In this document: positions 26,872-34,974 of the stretch, in pieces
Position numbering within the stretch: the stretch's first letter is position 1
Layout: every line of letters starts with the position of its first letter
Assembly (NCBI GenBank): GCA_028293645.1
Contig: JAQGOK010000027.1
Span: forward strand, 1-41,783
From: Chthoniobacter sp.
Lineage (GTDB): Bacteria > Verrucomicrobiota > Verrucomicrobiia > Chthoniobacterales > Chthoniobacteraceae
Length of the DNA stretch: 41,783 bases
Reading direction: 5' to 3'
Position numbers and translations under genes: made by a program
The notes under the pieces: generated by a model
The model's database searches: none
What the model was told of the DNA's origin: nothing
Seen by the model: the letters and a program-made list of their open reading frames with translations, nothing else

Positions 26872-28038
26872 TCAGTTCGCAGGCAGGGCGGCGGTCGTCA
26901 CCGGCTTCATCTCCGCCTGCTCCGCCTTCACCACCACTCCCGGCCGAATCGCCATGAGGCCATTGATCACTACGCTGTCTTCCACCTTCAATCCTTCGCG
27001 GACAATGCGGAGGCCATCCTCCAGCGGCCCGGTGACGACGCGGCGTTGGGTCGCTTTTCCATCTTCGCCCACGACGTAAACAAACGGCCGGCCTTGATCG
27101 CTCCCGATCGCCGTATCGCGGACGAGCATCGCTTCGTACTCGCCGCTTCCAGGAATCCGCAGCCGGGCAAAAAACCCCGGCGCCATCAGCCGATCCTTGT
27201 TCCCGAAAACGCCGCGCGCGCGGATCGAGCCGGTGGTCGCGCTGAGCTCGTTATCCACGAAGTCGATTTCGCCCTCCTTCGGAAAACCTTCCTCATTCGC
27301 GAGACCCATCTGCGCGGGGATGGGGTGAAACAACGCGCTCTCCCGCTTTCCATCTTTCACCAGCTGCCGATATTTCAGCGCCGAGCGCTCATCGACATCG
27401 AAGTAACAATAGATCGGATCGAGCGCGACGATCGTGGTGAGCACGGTCGCACCGTTCGGGCCGCCGGTGATCAGGTTTCCCTCGGTCACCAGCTTGCGGC
27501 CGACGCGCCCTGAGATGGGCGCCGTGACGCGGGTAAACTCGACTTCCAGTTTCGCCGCATCCAACGCTGCCTGTGCGGAAGCGAGGGTGGCTTGCGCCTG
27601 CTGTTGCGACTTCACCTTCACGTCGGATTCTTCGGCGGAAATGGCGCGCGTTTGCACCAGGCGCCCCGCGCGTCCCGCTTCCGCGGTGGCCAGTTCGAGG
27701 CCCGCTTGGGCGCGCGCGAGTTCCGCCTGCGCGCCTGCGAGTTCCGCGTTGTAGCGCCGCGGATCGACCACGAAAAGCAGGTCGCCCTCCTTCACCTCAG
27801 TACCTTCTTTGAAGTGCGTGCTCTCGAGATATCCGCTTACCCGCGCGCGAACCTCCACCGAGGCGACTGCACCGAGGCGGCCCGTGAACTGATCCCATTC
27901 GATCAGTTTTTTCGGAACGGGATGGGCCACGACGACCGCCGCTGGACCTGTGACGGCGGCGGTGGCCGCCTTGCGGCAGCCAGCTTGAAGAATGAGCCCG
28001 AGGGCCAGGACGAAATAAACAAAGCGTCGAACAACCAT
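26872..28038 (-). CDS. RND efflux periplasmic adaptor lipoprotein (AcrA family)
   Basis: A 388-residue membrane-fusion protein linking the RND pump to an outer-membrane channel. ATG 28038 starts a lipoprotein signal with lipobox LQAGC (Cys21). Downstream are the biotinyl-lipoyl half-motif around RARVSGYLESTHFKEGTEV, an alpha-helical hairpin rich in A/E/Q (about 110-180), the second lipoyl half TRVTAPISGRVGRKLV and the beta-barrel region. The next gene, 3 bp on, is its pump. The 30 codons open upstream of 28038 are not family-like. Confidence 0.94.
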   Translation of the reverse strand: MVVRRFVYFVLALGLILQAGCRKAATAAVTGPAAVVVAHPVPKKLIEWDQFTGRLGAVASVEVRARVSGYLESTHFKEGTEVKEGDLLFVVDPRRYNAELAGAQAELARAQAGLELATAEAGRAGRLVQTRAISAEESDVKVKSQQQAQATLASAQAALDAAKLEVEFTRVTAPISGRVGRKLVTEGNLITGGPNGATVLTTIVALDPIYCYFDVDERSALKYRQLVKDGKRESALFHPIPAQMGLANEEGFPKEGEIDFVDNELSATTGSIRARGVFGNKDRLMAPGFFARLRIPGSGEYEAMLVRDTAIGSDQGRPFVYVVGEDGKATQRRVVTGPLEDGLRIVREGLKVEDSVVINGLMAIRPGVVVKAEQAEMKPVTTAALPAN

Positions 28039-28124
28039 GCGCGAAAGAGCGGGAGCGTCGGCTGACTCGCCAGATGGTGCAACTGAAACGCAGCAACGAC
28101 TCACGTGAGCATCGGCAAATGCTT

Positions 28125-30524
28125 TCACTTGTACAAAAGAAACTGCTCACGCCGGGCGCGGAAAGCTTCCCGCTCCGCAGCCCAAAGCGCTTTGATTTCG
28201 TCGAGGGGTTTCGCGGCGCGAATGGCCTCCAGGGTCGGGGGGTGAAGGAGGAGCTTTTGCATACGTTCGACTTTCAAGTCAGCAGGATGCAGGCGGTGCA
28301 GCGCGGTCGCGAGCACCATCCCGAGGTCGAGCGGGCTGACTGCATCGCGGTTGGTGACGAGGATCTGTACGCCGCCACATTCCTTGTTCGCAAAGACGCT
28401 CGCTTTCGGCGTGAAGCGCACCGGCACGAAGCGCAGTCCAGGAAGTTCGGCCGCTTGCAGCGCCGCGGCGAGTGCGCGGTCGTCGATGTAGGGCGCGCCG
28501 ACGTATTCGAATGGACGATCCGTGCCGCGGCCGACGCTGAGATTGCAAAACTCGAGCAAACCGACGCCGGGGTAGAGCACCGCCGCGGTCAGGCTGCGCA
28601 TGTTCGGCGAAGGGTCGGTCCATGGCAGCGAGGTCTCATCAAACCACACGTCGCGCGCCCAGCCTTCGCACGGGATGACCGTGAGATCGACTCCCGGCGC
28701 GCGTTCCGCAGCGAACATCTGTGCGAGCTCGCCGGCAGTCATCCCGTGGCGCGTCGGAATGTCGTGCCAGCCCACAAAGCTGCGTTCGCTCGCGACCATT
28801 GGGCCTTCCACGCGACTGCCAGTGACGGGATTTGGCCGGTCGAGCACGAAGACTTTTTTCCCGCTGGCTTTGGCCGCGTTCAGACATTCGCCGAGCGTCG
28901 AGATGTAAGTGTAAAAGCGGCAACCGATGTCCTGGATGTCGAAGACGAGCGCGTCCAGCTCGGCGAGTTGCGCGGCGCTCGGCGCGCGGGTCTCGCCGTA
29001 GAGGCTGTAAACCGGAAGACCGGTGGCCGCATCGCGGCTGTCGCCGAACTTCTCGTCCACGGCTCCGCGGATTCCGTGCTCCGGACCGAACAGCGCAACG
29101 AGTTGAACCTCCGGCGCTTTCTGCAGCAGATCAATCGCCGGGCGGCGCTGGCGGTCGAGCCCGGTGTGATTGGTCACCAAACCGATGCGGAGTCCGCGGA
29201 GCGGAGCGAAGCCGTCGCGGGCGAGCACATCGAGGCCAGTGAGCACGGTGGCCGGAGCGCGCAATGTCCGCCCCCCGACGCCCGCAGCGGCTCCGGGTTT
29301 CGGCCCGAGTGAGCCGGGGACGTGGAGGAAATTGAAGCCACGAATCGCCTCCGCGGTGAGTGTGGAAATCGAGCGGCGGAGCTGCACCACGTTGCCCGCT
29401 TCGGTCGGGTGATTGCGGTTCGAAAGGAAGATCACGAACGTCCGCGAGAATGGATCGATCCAAAAGGAGCCGCCCGTCCAGCCGGTGTGCCCGTAGCTGC
29501 CGATGGGGAACCAGGCACCGCGCGGTCCGGCGTAAGGCGAATCGATATCCCAGCCGAACCCGCGTCGGGCGCTCACGGACTCGGGGGTTTGCACGCTGGT
29601 CATCAACGCCACCGTTTCCGCTTTCAGAATCCGCGTTCCTTCCAACTCGCCTCGGCCGAGCAGCATGCGCGCAAACCGCGCCAGGTCGCTGGCAGTGCTG
29701 AAAAGTCCTGCGTGCCCGGCGACTCCGCCCATGCGCCGCGCAGTCGGATCATGCACCACCCCGCGCAGCAGCCCCGCACCTTCGCGTTCAGTCGGCGCGA
29801 TCCGCGGGCGCAATGTTTCGGGTGGATTGAAGGACGTGTCGTGCATCCCGAGCGGCCCAAAGATTTCCTCCGCACAAAAGGCGTCGAGCGTCTTGCCGCT
29901 GACGCGATGCACGACCGCTCCGAGCAGGATGAAATTGATGTCGCTGTATCGAAAAGCGGTGCCGGGCGCGGCGGGCAATGGCTCCTGGCTTGCCTGCGTC
30001 ACCGCGCCATCCGCGCCGGTCCAGCGGGCGAGGGGAATGCCCGGGCGCAGTCCGGAGGTGTGGGTGAGGAGTTGGCGGACCGTGATCGCCTCTTTGCCAG
30101 CGCCGGTGAATTCCGGGATCACCTCGCTTACGCGCGTGTCGAAGGTCAGCTTGCCGACTTCGATCAGCTTCATGATCGCCGTGGTCGTGGCGATCACTTT
30201 GGTCAGCGAAGCCGCGTCGAAGATCGTGTCGGCGGTCGTGGGCTCGGCGGTTGGTTCGACTGCCCGGTGCCCGAAGGCTTTGTGATAAGCCGCATCGCCG
30301 CGCTCGATCCAGACTACCCCACCGGGAAGGCGCCGATCACTGATCGCCAACGAAATCGCCGAGTCGATTTGCGTGAGCTTGTCCGCATGGAAAACGGCCG
30401 CGAGTTCCTCCGCAACGATGGTTCCCGGCAGGAGCAGGCAAAGGAGCGCTGCAGAGGCTGTTTGGCGAAGGAAGGCCGTTGCGCGGTTGGGCGAGGTGAA
30501 CGGAACAGCGAAGCGGCGATGCAT
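28125..30524 (-). CDS. Serine hydrolase (beta-lactamase family) fused to NamZ exo-N-acetylmuramidase domain
   Basis: A 799-residue two-domain protein with an N-terminal signal peptide (about residues 12-38), so probably periplasmic. Residues 45-400 are a class C beta-lactamase/esterase-like serine hydrolase with S106-x-x-K109 (SLTK), Y193 in YSDINFILLG and H346-T-G. Residues about 430-799 are DUF1343/NamZ, marked by LRIGLVTNHTGLD, FGPEHGIRG (479-487), VFDIQDIG and FVLDRPNPV. NamZ releases non-reducing-end MurNAc from peptidoglycan fragments; the first domain could trim peptide or ester groups. The fusion suggests a one-protein muropeptide processor. ATG 30524 is used; an ATG at 30581 would bury the signal peptide. 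Confidence 0.88.
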   Translation of the reverse strand: MHRRFAVPFTSPNRATAFLRQTASAALLCLLLPGTIVAEELAAVFHADKLTQIDSAISLAISDRRLPGGVVWIERGDAAYHKAFGHRAVEPTAEPTTADTIFDAASLTKVIATTTAIMKLIEVGKLTFDTRVSEVIPEFTGAGKEAITVRQLLTHTSGLRPGIPLARWTGADGAVTQASQEPLPAAPGTAFRYSDINFILLGAVVHRVSGKTLDAFCAEEIFGPLGMHDTSFNPPETLRPRIAPTEREGAGLLRGVVHDPTARRMGGVAGHAGLFSTASDLARFARMLLGRGELEGTRILKAETVALMTSVQTPESVSARRGFGWDIDSPYAGPRGAWFPIGSYGHTGWTGGSFWIDPFSRTFVIFLSNRNHPTEAGNVVQLRRSISTLTAEAIRGFNFLHVPGSLGPKPGAAAGVGGRTLRAPATVLTGLDVLARDGFAPLRGLRIGLVTNHTGLDRQRRPAIDLLQKAPEVQLVALFGPEHGIRGAVDEKFGDSRDAATGLPVYSLYGETRAPSAAQLAELDALVFDIQDIGCRFYTYISTLGECLNAAKASGKKVFVLDRPNPVTGSRVEGPMVASERSFVGWHDIPTRHGMTAGELAQMFAAERAPGVDLTVIPCEGWARDVWFDETSLPWTDPSPNMRSLTAAVLYPGVGLLEFCNLSVGRGTDRPFEYVGAPYIDDRALAAALQAAELPGLRFVPVRFTPKASVFANKECGGVQILVTNRDAVSPLDLGMVLATALHRLHPADLKVERMQKLLLHPPTLEAIRAAKPLDEIKALWAAEREAFRARREQFLLYK

Positions 30525-30596
30525 CCCGCGATTCGTCAGGTGCCCGCCGACCTTGTCGATTGAAAATCCGCTCTGAGCCACCGCGACGGGGTCGTG

Positions 30597-31184
30597 CTAT
30601 TCCAGAAATCCTCTTTCGCGGAGCTTCGGTTCGCAGAGGAGCATCGCGAGCGCGGCCGGGCCGGTCTTCATCTCGCCACGCCGGACTCGTGCGATCGCTT
30701 CGCCAGCGGGAACAGGGAACGCCTCGATTTCTTCCGTGGCTTCCGGCTCCGGCCGCTGCGCCAGGACAACGTCAAACGCGACGAAGACGTGGCAGGACTC
30801 GTCCGACAACGCGTTGTTGGAAAAGAAAGAGCCCACCGATTCCATGCGGGAATACGTCGCGCCGATTTCTTCTTTGAGTTCCTTGGCGGCGACTTCCTCG
30901 AGCGAAAGATCACCCGCATCGCGTGCCGTGCCTGCAGGGACCTCGAGGCAGTATTCATCGACCGGGTAGCGATATTGCCGAAGCAGGATGATCTCACCCT
31001 TCGCGGTCACCGGCACGATGATCACCGCCGGCCCGCGCTCGACGTAGGCGTATGTTTTCCCGCCACTGCCCGGCACCTCAAAGTGATCTTCCCGCAATCG
31101 AAGGATCTCGTTTTCGTAACCCGTCCGGCTCGACCGCAGCTTCCAACCGAGTTCCGCTGCCTTCGGATGATCATCGAGGTTCAC
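30597..31184 (-). CDS. NUDIX hydrolase (ADP-sugar pyrophosphatase-like)
   Basis: A 195-residue NUDIX protein resembling ADP-ribose/nucleotide-sugar pyrophosphatases (YVERGPAVIIVPV, LLRQYRYPVDEYCLEVPAG). The Nudix box is non-standard: KELKEEIG replaces the usual R-E-U-x-E-E-x-G start, and the spacing to the upstream glycine is about two residues longer. Both metal-binding glutamates of the EE pair remain, so activity is plausible. It starts just downstream of the 79-residue anti-sigma-like gene and ends 73 bp before the serine hydrolase-NamZ gene, all leftward. Confidence 0.85.
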   Translation of the reverse strand: MNLDDHPKAAELGWKLRSSRTGYENEILRLREDHFEVPGSGGKTYAYVERGPAVIIVPVTAKGEIILLRQYRYPVDEYCLEVPAGTARDAGDLSLEEVAAKELKEEIGATYSRMESVGSFFSNNALSDESCHVFVAFDVVLAQRPEPEATEEIEAFPVPAGEAIARVRRGEMKTGPAALAMLLCEPKLRERGFLE

Positions 31185-31251
31185 ATCCTACCCAACGAAC
31201 CTGCGAAGGCCGCTGAGCGTCCCGATTCGCTCGGCGGCGGCAGTGTGTGAG

Positions 31252-31491
31252 CTAGACTTCCGTCGCGTGTGGACGCGCCATCTTCACCCGATCTGCCAGC
31301 CAGCGAAGCCAGGCCGGATGGAGGCGAAGCATTTCGCAGACTTCGCGCCGCTCTGATTCAGCGCAGCCGCCGCGAGCAAAACGCTCCAGCTTCACCGCGG
31401 CCTCCGTCTGCGGCTGCTCGAAGGCGCGTCCCGCAGCCTCTGGTCCGACGCGCTGCAGAAAATCAATCAGGGTCTCGAAGTCGTTACTCAT
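31252..31491 (-). CDS. 79-residue protein resembling a zinc-less anti-sigma domain
   Basis: A small cytosolic protein (no signal or membrane segment). The C-terminal half, FARGGCAESERREVCEML followed by RLHPAWLRWLADRVK, follows the pattern of anti-sigma ZAS domains (…G-x-L-S-x-x-E-R-x-x-V-x-x-H-L-x-x-C-P-x-C), but the zinc ligands are mostly replaced; C43, C52 and H58 remain. ATG 31491 has an AGG about 7 bp upstream and the mirrored 28-bp element immediately before that. It diverges from an ECF-like sigma factor carrying the same element. I infer a regulator of that sigma factor; it could instead be an unrelated small protein. A longer frame to 31644 would read across the element and is rejected. 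Confidence 0.6.
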   Translation of the reverse strand: MSNDFETLIDFLQRVGPEAAGRAFEQPQTEAAVKLERFARGGCAESERREVCEMLRLHPAWLRWLADRVKMARPHATEV

Positions 31492-31498
31492 CCTATTT

Positions 31499-31668
31499 GT
31501 TAAACGCCGCACGTTCCGAAAATTGCCAAAAAATGTTTCAAAGCAAGAACGGCTGGAACTTGGGAGTGCCGCCCAAAACGAGCGGCCGCGGGGTTCCGGA
31601 CGCACGGCATAAAGTTTTTTGTCCCCCCCGCAGATTTTCTGCAATTTCGGAAAGTCCCGGCGTTTAAC
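31499..31668. repeat. Mirrored 28-bp element (long inverted repeat) between divergent genes
   Basis: The left arm (31499-31526) is GTTAAACGCCG, 4 nt, TTCCGAAAA, TTGC. The reverse complement of the right arm (31641-31668) is GTTAAACGCCG, 5 nt, TTTCCGAAA, TTGC. So the same element points outward toward both divergent genes, with 114 bp between arms. On the left it ends 7 bp before the ATG of the 79-residue gene; the right copy faces the sigma-factor gene. GGAA in each copy resembles an ECF -35 core, but the spacing to CGTTTAAC is too short for a normal -35/-10 pair. It may be a shared operator or promoter core. Confidence 0.8.
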
Positions 31669-31702
31669 TAACGAAGGCCGGTGAAATGAAGCCTCTTCGG
31701 AA

Positions 31703-31818
31703 GAACAGATTGGGCGCTAAGCGTGGCAAGTGGGCGGGGCGGAAGGCGGTGGAAGAGTGGTGAAGGGTCAGGCGGTGGAGGAGTGGTGGGGGAGGAGGAG
31801 CTTAGCGCCCATCTGTTC
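31703..31818. repeat. Hairpin-forming inverted repeat with purine-rich loop
   Basis: Arms are 31703-31722 (GAACAGATTGGGCGCTAAGC) and 31800-31818, whose reverse complement is identical except for one missing T, giving 19 pairs with one bulge. The 77-nt loop is almost all G/A/T and contains two imperfect 26-bp tandem copies. It lies in the leader of the sigma factor and could be an RNA hairpin or a REP/MITE-like intergenic repeat. A 25-codon Lys/Arg-rich frame (ATG 31686, stop 31763) crosses it and is probably chance. Confidence 0.75.
31745..31796 (+). repeat. Two imperfect 26-bp tandem copies in the hairpin loop
   Basis: Copies at 31745-31770 and 31771-31796 begin GGCGGTGGA(A/G)GAGTGGTG and match at 20 of 26 positions. 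A related GGCGGTGGGCGGTGG follows at 31831-31845, outside the hairpin. The strand is strongly purine-biased. Confidence 0.75.
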
Positions 31819-31889
31819 GAGGGGAAAAAGGGCGGTGGGCGGTGGATTGGCGTTGAATTCCCTCGGGGTGCTCCCGTATCGAACGAAGC

Positions 31890-32588
31890 GTGGATCATGA
31901 CACGCGCCATTTTGCTGACTATCAGCTGGCGCAGCATTGCCTCGATGGGAATGCAGTGGCGATTGCGGCCCTCCAGCGGCAATGCGGTTCTTCGGTGGCA
32001 GCCTATCTCCTGCGAGCCGGCGCGCTTCCTCATGAGGCCGAGGATTTCGCAAGGTCGCTCTGGGCGGATGTGTTGACTGCCACAGAGGAGCGCGCGGCGC
32101 GGCTGCGCCGCTACAACGGAACCTGCGCCATCCAGACGTGGCTGAACGCCGTGGCGCTAAACCGTCTGCTGACTTACAAGCGGTCAGTGAAGCGTCGGCG
32201 GGAGCAGGCGCCCGTCACGGTTGGTGCACGCGATGACGAGGCCTATCGTGAGGAGTGGCCTGCCAGCGGCGAACCGTCGGGGGACGCGGATCCCCCGCTC
32301 ATTGAGATCATGCAGTCAGCGATTGAGCAGGCATTTCGCGAATGCGAGCCGGAGGAATTTGTGCTGCTGCAACTCGCACACTGCGATCGACTGAAAGGCG
32401 CGGAACTCGCGGTGATCTTCGGCTGCGACGCCGGCGCAATCAGCCGGCGAATCAAGAAAGCCGAGGCGAAAATCGCTTCCTCCACCTTGCGGCATGTGCG
32501 CAGCGCTGACCCATGGCTCGATCTGAAGTGGGAGGATTTCGCCGAGCTCTGCCGGGCGGCAACGCCGGCGTGCTTCGGAGTGGACTGA
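31890..32588 (+). CDS. ECF-like RNA polymerase sigma factor
   Basis: A 232-residue protein with sigma-70 architecture. Region 2 is at about 12-103 (LAQHCLDGNAVAIAALQRQ, then FARSLWADVL, TCAIQTWLNAVALNRLL), a linker of about 35 residues follows, and region 4 with its helix-turn-helix is at about 140-197 (LKGAELAVIFGCDAGAISRR, IKKAEAKI). A C-terminal tail of about 35 residues (DPWLDLKWEDFAELC) is extra to normal ECF factors. The start is GTG 31890; no ATG fits in frame and no strong ribosome site is seen. It diverges from the 79-residue anti-sigma-like gene. The target genes are unknown; the mirrored element upstream suggests autoregulation. Confidence 0.8.
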   Translation: MDHDTRHFADYQLAQHCLDGNAVAIAALQRQCGSSVAAYLLRAGALPHEAEDFARSLWADVLTATEERAARLRRYNGTCAIQTWLNAVALNRLLTYKRSVKRRREQAPVTVGARDDEAYREEWPASGEPSGDADPPLIEIMQSAIEQAFRECEPEEFVLLQLAHCDRLKGAELAVIFGCDAGAISRRIKKAEAKIASSTLRHVRSADPWLDLKWEDFAELCRAATPACFGVD

Positions 32589-32617
32589 GCGCGGTTTTCT
32601 TGAAAAACGCTGCAGGA

Positions 32618-32971
32618 CTATCGTTCCGCGTGCGTCTTGTGCCAGCCGTCGATCATCGCCTCGATGCGATCTTGCTGCTGAGCATTATTCCGGACGAGGA
32701 GGATGAGATAGCCTTCCCGCAACTTGCCAGCGTGGCTGTATTCGGCGCTCGTCTTCTCTGAGAACGTGATTCCTCGAGCTTTGAAGAAGGCGAGGAGTTC
32801 GGATGATTTGGCGGGCACAAACGGTTCGAAGAAGTTGGGAAGGACTCTGAATTCCTTGGTGACCAGGACCTCACGCGCCTCCATCGGAAAGGGGACTGCG
32901 TTGGACGCGGTCTGAGCGTGTGCGGTGAGGCTTAACGCAATCGCGAATACCATGAGGAGAATGCTCTTCAT
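32618..32971 (-). CDS. Small secreted protein with secretin N-domain-like pattern
   Basis: A 117-residue protein with a clear Sec signal (MKSILLMVFAIALSLTAHAQ, cleavage after about residue 20). The mature part (EVLVTKEFRVLPNFFEPF, then ELLAFFKARGITFSEKTSAEYS, and GYLILLVRNNAQQQDRIEAMID) resembles the repeated module (…GI-F-P-E-G-A-S-A…L-x-V-R-N-T…) found in verrucomicrobial secretin and PilQ-like N-domains, here as a single stand-alone copy. That is a pattern match, not an alignment. ATG 32971 is used since it begins the signal peptide. It follows the DUF4126 gene by 31 bp and converges on the sigma factor. Confidence 0.6.
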   Translation of the reverse strand: MKSILLMVFAIALSLTAHAQTASNAVPFPMEAREVLVTKEFRVLPNFFEPFVPAKSSELLAFFKARGITFSEKTSAEYSHAGKLREGYLILLVRNNAQQQDRIEAMIDGWHKTHAER

Positions 32972-33002
32972 GATTTCGCGCCTCTCTGAATTACGTCCCG
33001 CT

Positions 33003-34058
33003 CTACGCCGGGAGCGAGATCGGATTCGGCACCTCAACTCGCCCGCTTAAGGCGGCCGCTCGGCTTAATCGGTCCTGCATTGAGGCGACCACCGCTTTCA
33101 CGACAGCGCGCTGGCTGCGTGCGAAGACGAAAATGTATTTCGGCTTCTTCTCCAGACTGTAGAGGACCACGTTCTCGCTCAGGAACTTCGGCTCATGCGC
33201 GACTTTGTAAGTCGCGAGGTCAAGCTGCTCGGCGGATTTGCGCCAGCGGCGCCGGGCCACAAACGCGATCTTCGAAGGCTCACCTTCGGTGGCGATCAAG
33301 TAGCCGAAATGATTTGCAGGGATGTTGCGGCCGCTGCCGCCGATGCACGGCACGGCCCAAACGATCTTCTCCCCAAGCAGGTTCGCGCTGTGGCAGGCGA
33401 TTTCCAATTCGTGCGGCAACGTCTTCGGCAACTCGGTATCAAGTTGATCAGCAGCCGGAGAGGCGAGTTTGCGCCAGAACAGCCAGACATTGACCTTGAT
33501 CGCGCGGAAGAGCTTCGGCCCGAAGTAGGCGACCGAAAGCAAAAGGATCGAAAAGATGACCAGCGCGAGGATCGGGTCCCGTCGGATCAACGCTAGGCCA
33601 CCCAGCACCACCGCTTCTTCCGCAAAGCTCAGCGCGATGTTTGAGAACGGTTCGGGCGAATGATTGACCATCAGCCGCGCGCCAGCTTTCACACTGTGCA
33701 CCATCAGCGTCACGCTTCCGCCGAGCAGGCCAACGATCACATCGAAGATCGGATCGGGTGTGCCGAGCACGCGGATTGCGAGCAGCGCACCGCCGACCGG
33801 TCGGATGAGCGTGTGCACCGTATCCCAAAGCGAGTCCACCCATGGCACTTTATCCGCGAAGAACTGCATCGCGAAAAGCGCACCGGAGATGATCACGATC
33901 GCCGGATGGGCGAGCACGGTCAGCTCGGGATGCGTCATCGCCACGTCGATCCAACGTTGCTGGATGGCGAGCCCGGTGACGAAGACGGTGAGGTAGAGGT
34001 CGAGGCCAGCGAGGGAAGCAAGGCCGAGCGCAATCCCGAGGAGCTGAAGAGTTTCCAT
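33003..34058 (-). CDS. DUF4126 membrane protein with C-terminal soluble domain
   Basis: A 351-residue protein. Residues 1-195 hold several membrane helices and match DUF4126 (LGIALGLASLAGLDLYLTVF, PAIVIISGALFAMQFFADKVPW). Residues about 200-340 form a soluble region (LPHELEIACHSANLLG, YIFVFARSQRAVVKAVVAS) I cannot assign. Function of DUF4126 is not established. It lies in a leftward run: dipeptidase, FAH-family enzyme, DUF4126, small secreted protein. Confidence 0.7.
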   Translation of the reverse strand: METLQLLGIALGLASLAGLDLYLTVFVTGLAIQQRWIDVAMTHPELTVLAHPAIVIISGALFAMQFFADKVPWVDSLWDTVHTLIRPVGGALLAIRVLGTPDPIFDVIVGLLGGSVTLMVHSVKAGARLMVNHSPEPFSNIALSFAEEAVVLGGLALIRRDPILALVIFSILLLSVAYFGPKLFRAIKVNVWLFWRKLASPAADQLDTELPKTLPHELEIACHSANLLGEKIVWAVPCIGGSGRNIPANHFGYLIATEGEPSKIAFVARRRWRKSAEQLDLATYKVAHEPKFLSENVVLYSLEKKPKYIFVFARSQRAVVKAVVASMQDRLSRAAALSGRVEVPNPISLPA

Positions 34059-34143
34059 AGTGCGAGTGAAGTTCAGAGCTGACCAACCAACCGCGAAGCA
34101 GACGCAACGAATAATTCACAAAACCGCGGTCTAAGCAATGTGG

Positions 34144-34974
34144 TTATGAGGACCACGCGGACGGTGCCGTGACCGTCTCTTCAATCACGGGATTGGTGAG
34201 CTCGCCGATTCCTTCGATCTCCACCGTCACCTGATCTCCCGGCTGCAGAAAGCGCGGCGGCTGCCGCGCCATGCCGACGCCGTGCGGTGTGCCGGTGAAG
34301 ATCACCGTGCCGGGCAGCAGCGTCGTGCTGCCGCTCAGAAACTCGATCAGGGTCGGCACATCGAAAATCATGTCGGCCGTCGTGCTGTCCTGCAGTGTCT
34401 CGCCATTGACCAGAGTCCGAATGCGCAAGCGGCCGGCGTTTGGCAGTTCATCCGGGGTGACGAGACACGGGCCGAGCGGTGCGAAGGTATCGAACGACTT
34501 GCCGCGCGACCATTGCGTGCCGCCGCCTTCCTTCTGCCAATCCCGCGCGCTCACGTCATTGCCGCAGGTATAGCCCAGCACGTAGTCGAGTGCTTCCGTG
34601 CGCGGCACGTTGCGGCAGGCTTTGCCGATGACTACCGCGAGCTCGCATTCGTAATCCACTTTGTCGCTGCGCAGCCATCGGGGGAGCACGATGGGATCGC
34701 CCGGGTTCTGCACTGCTGCGGCATTTTTCATGAAAAGCACCGGGCATTTTGGCAGCGGTGCGTGCGTCTCAGCAGCGTGCTGCCGATAGTTCAGGCCGAT
34801 GCAAAGGAAAGCCGCAGGGATGATCGGTGCGAGTAGTTTGGCGATCTCTGCGGGCTCGGTCGTGGGTGTCAGGCCCGCGAACAGATCGCCGTGCAGTCGA
34901 GTGGCGGTGCCATCGGAATGCTGCTGAGCGAAGGCGACTTCGCCGGCGGGGGAGCGGTATCGGATGATCTTCAT
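34144..34974 (-). CDS. Fumarylacetoacetate hydrolase (FAH) family protein
   Basis: A 276-residue FAH-fold enzyme. Metal ligands E109 and E111 (DYECELAVVIG) and D140 (GNDVSARDWQ) are present, as are LNYRQHAAE and FTGTPHGVGM. The family cleaves C-C bonds in 2,4-diketones or hydrates/tautomerises 2-oxo acids (fumarylpyruvate, oxaloacetate, 2-hydroxyhepta-2,4-diene-1,7-dioate). The substrate is not determinable here, and no aromatic degradation genes are near. Its ATG overlaps the stop of the VanX-like gene by ATGA, so the two are translationally coupled despite no obvious metabolic link. Confidence 0.88.
   Translation of the reverse strand: MKIIRYRSPAGEVAFAQQHSDGTATRLHGDLFAGLTPTTEPAEIAKLLAPIIPAAFLCIGLNYRQHAAETHAPLPKCPVLFMKNAAAVQNPGDPIVLPRWLRSDKVDYECELAVVIGKACRNVPRTEALDYVLGYTCGNDVSARDWQKEGGGTQWSRGKSFDTFAPLGPCLVTPDELPNAGRLRIRTLVNGETLQDSTTADMIFDVPTLIEFLSGSTTLLPGTVIFTGTPHGVGMARQPPRFLQPGDQVTVEIEGIGELTNPVIEETVTAPSAWSS

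Noticed and set aside
28074-30563. Two 410-codon plus-strand frames antisense to the serine hydrolase-NamZ gene
   Set aside because: No recognisable motifs; they mirror the codons of the real gene.
31686-31763. 25-codon Lys/Arg-rich frame in the sigma-factor leader
   Set aside because: It runs through the hairpin repeat and has only a weakly placed ribosome site; could be a leader peptide but unsupported.
31745-31845. CRISPR-like repeats
   Set aside because: The copies are directly adjacent without spacers and imperfect; no cas genes nearby.
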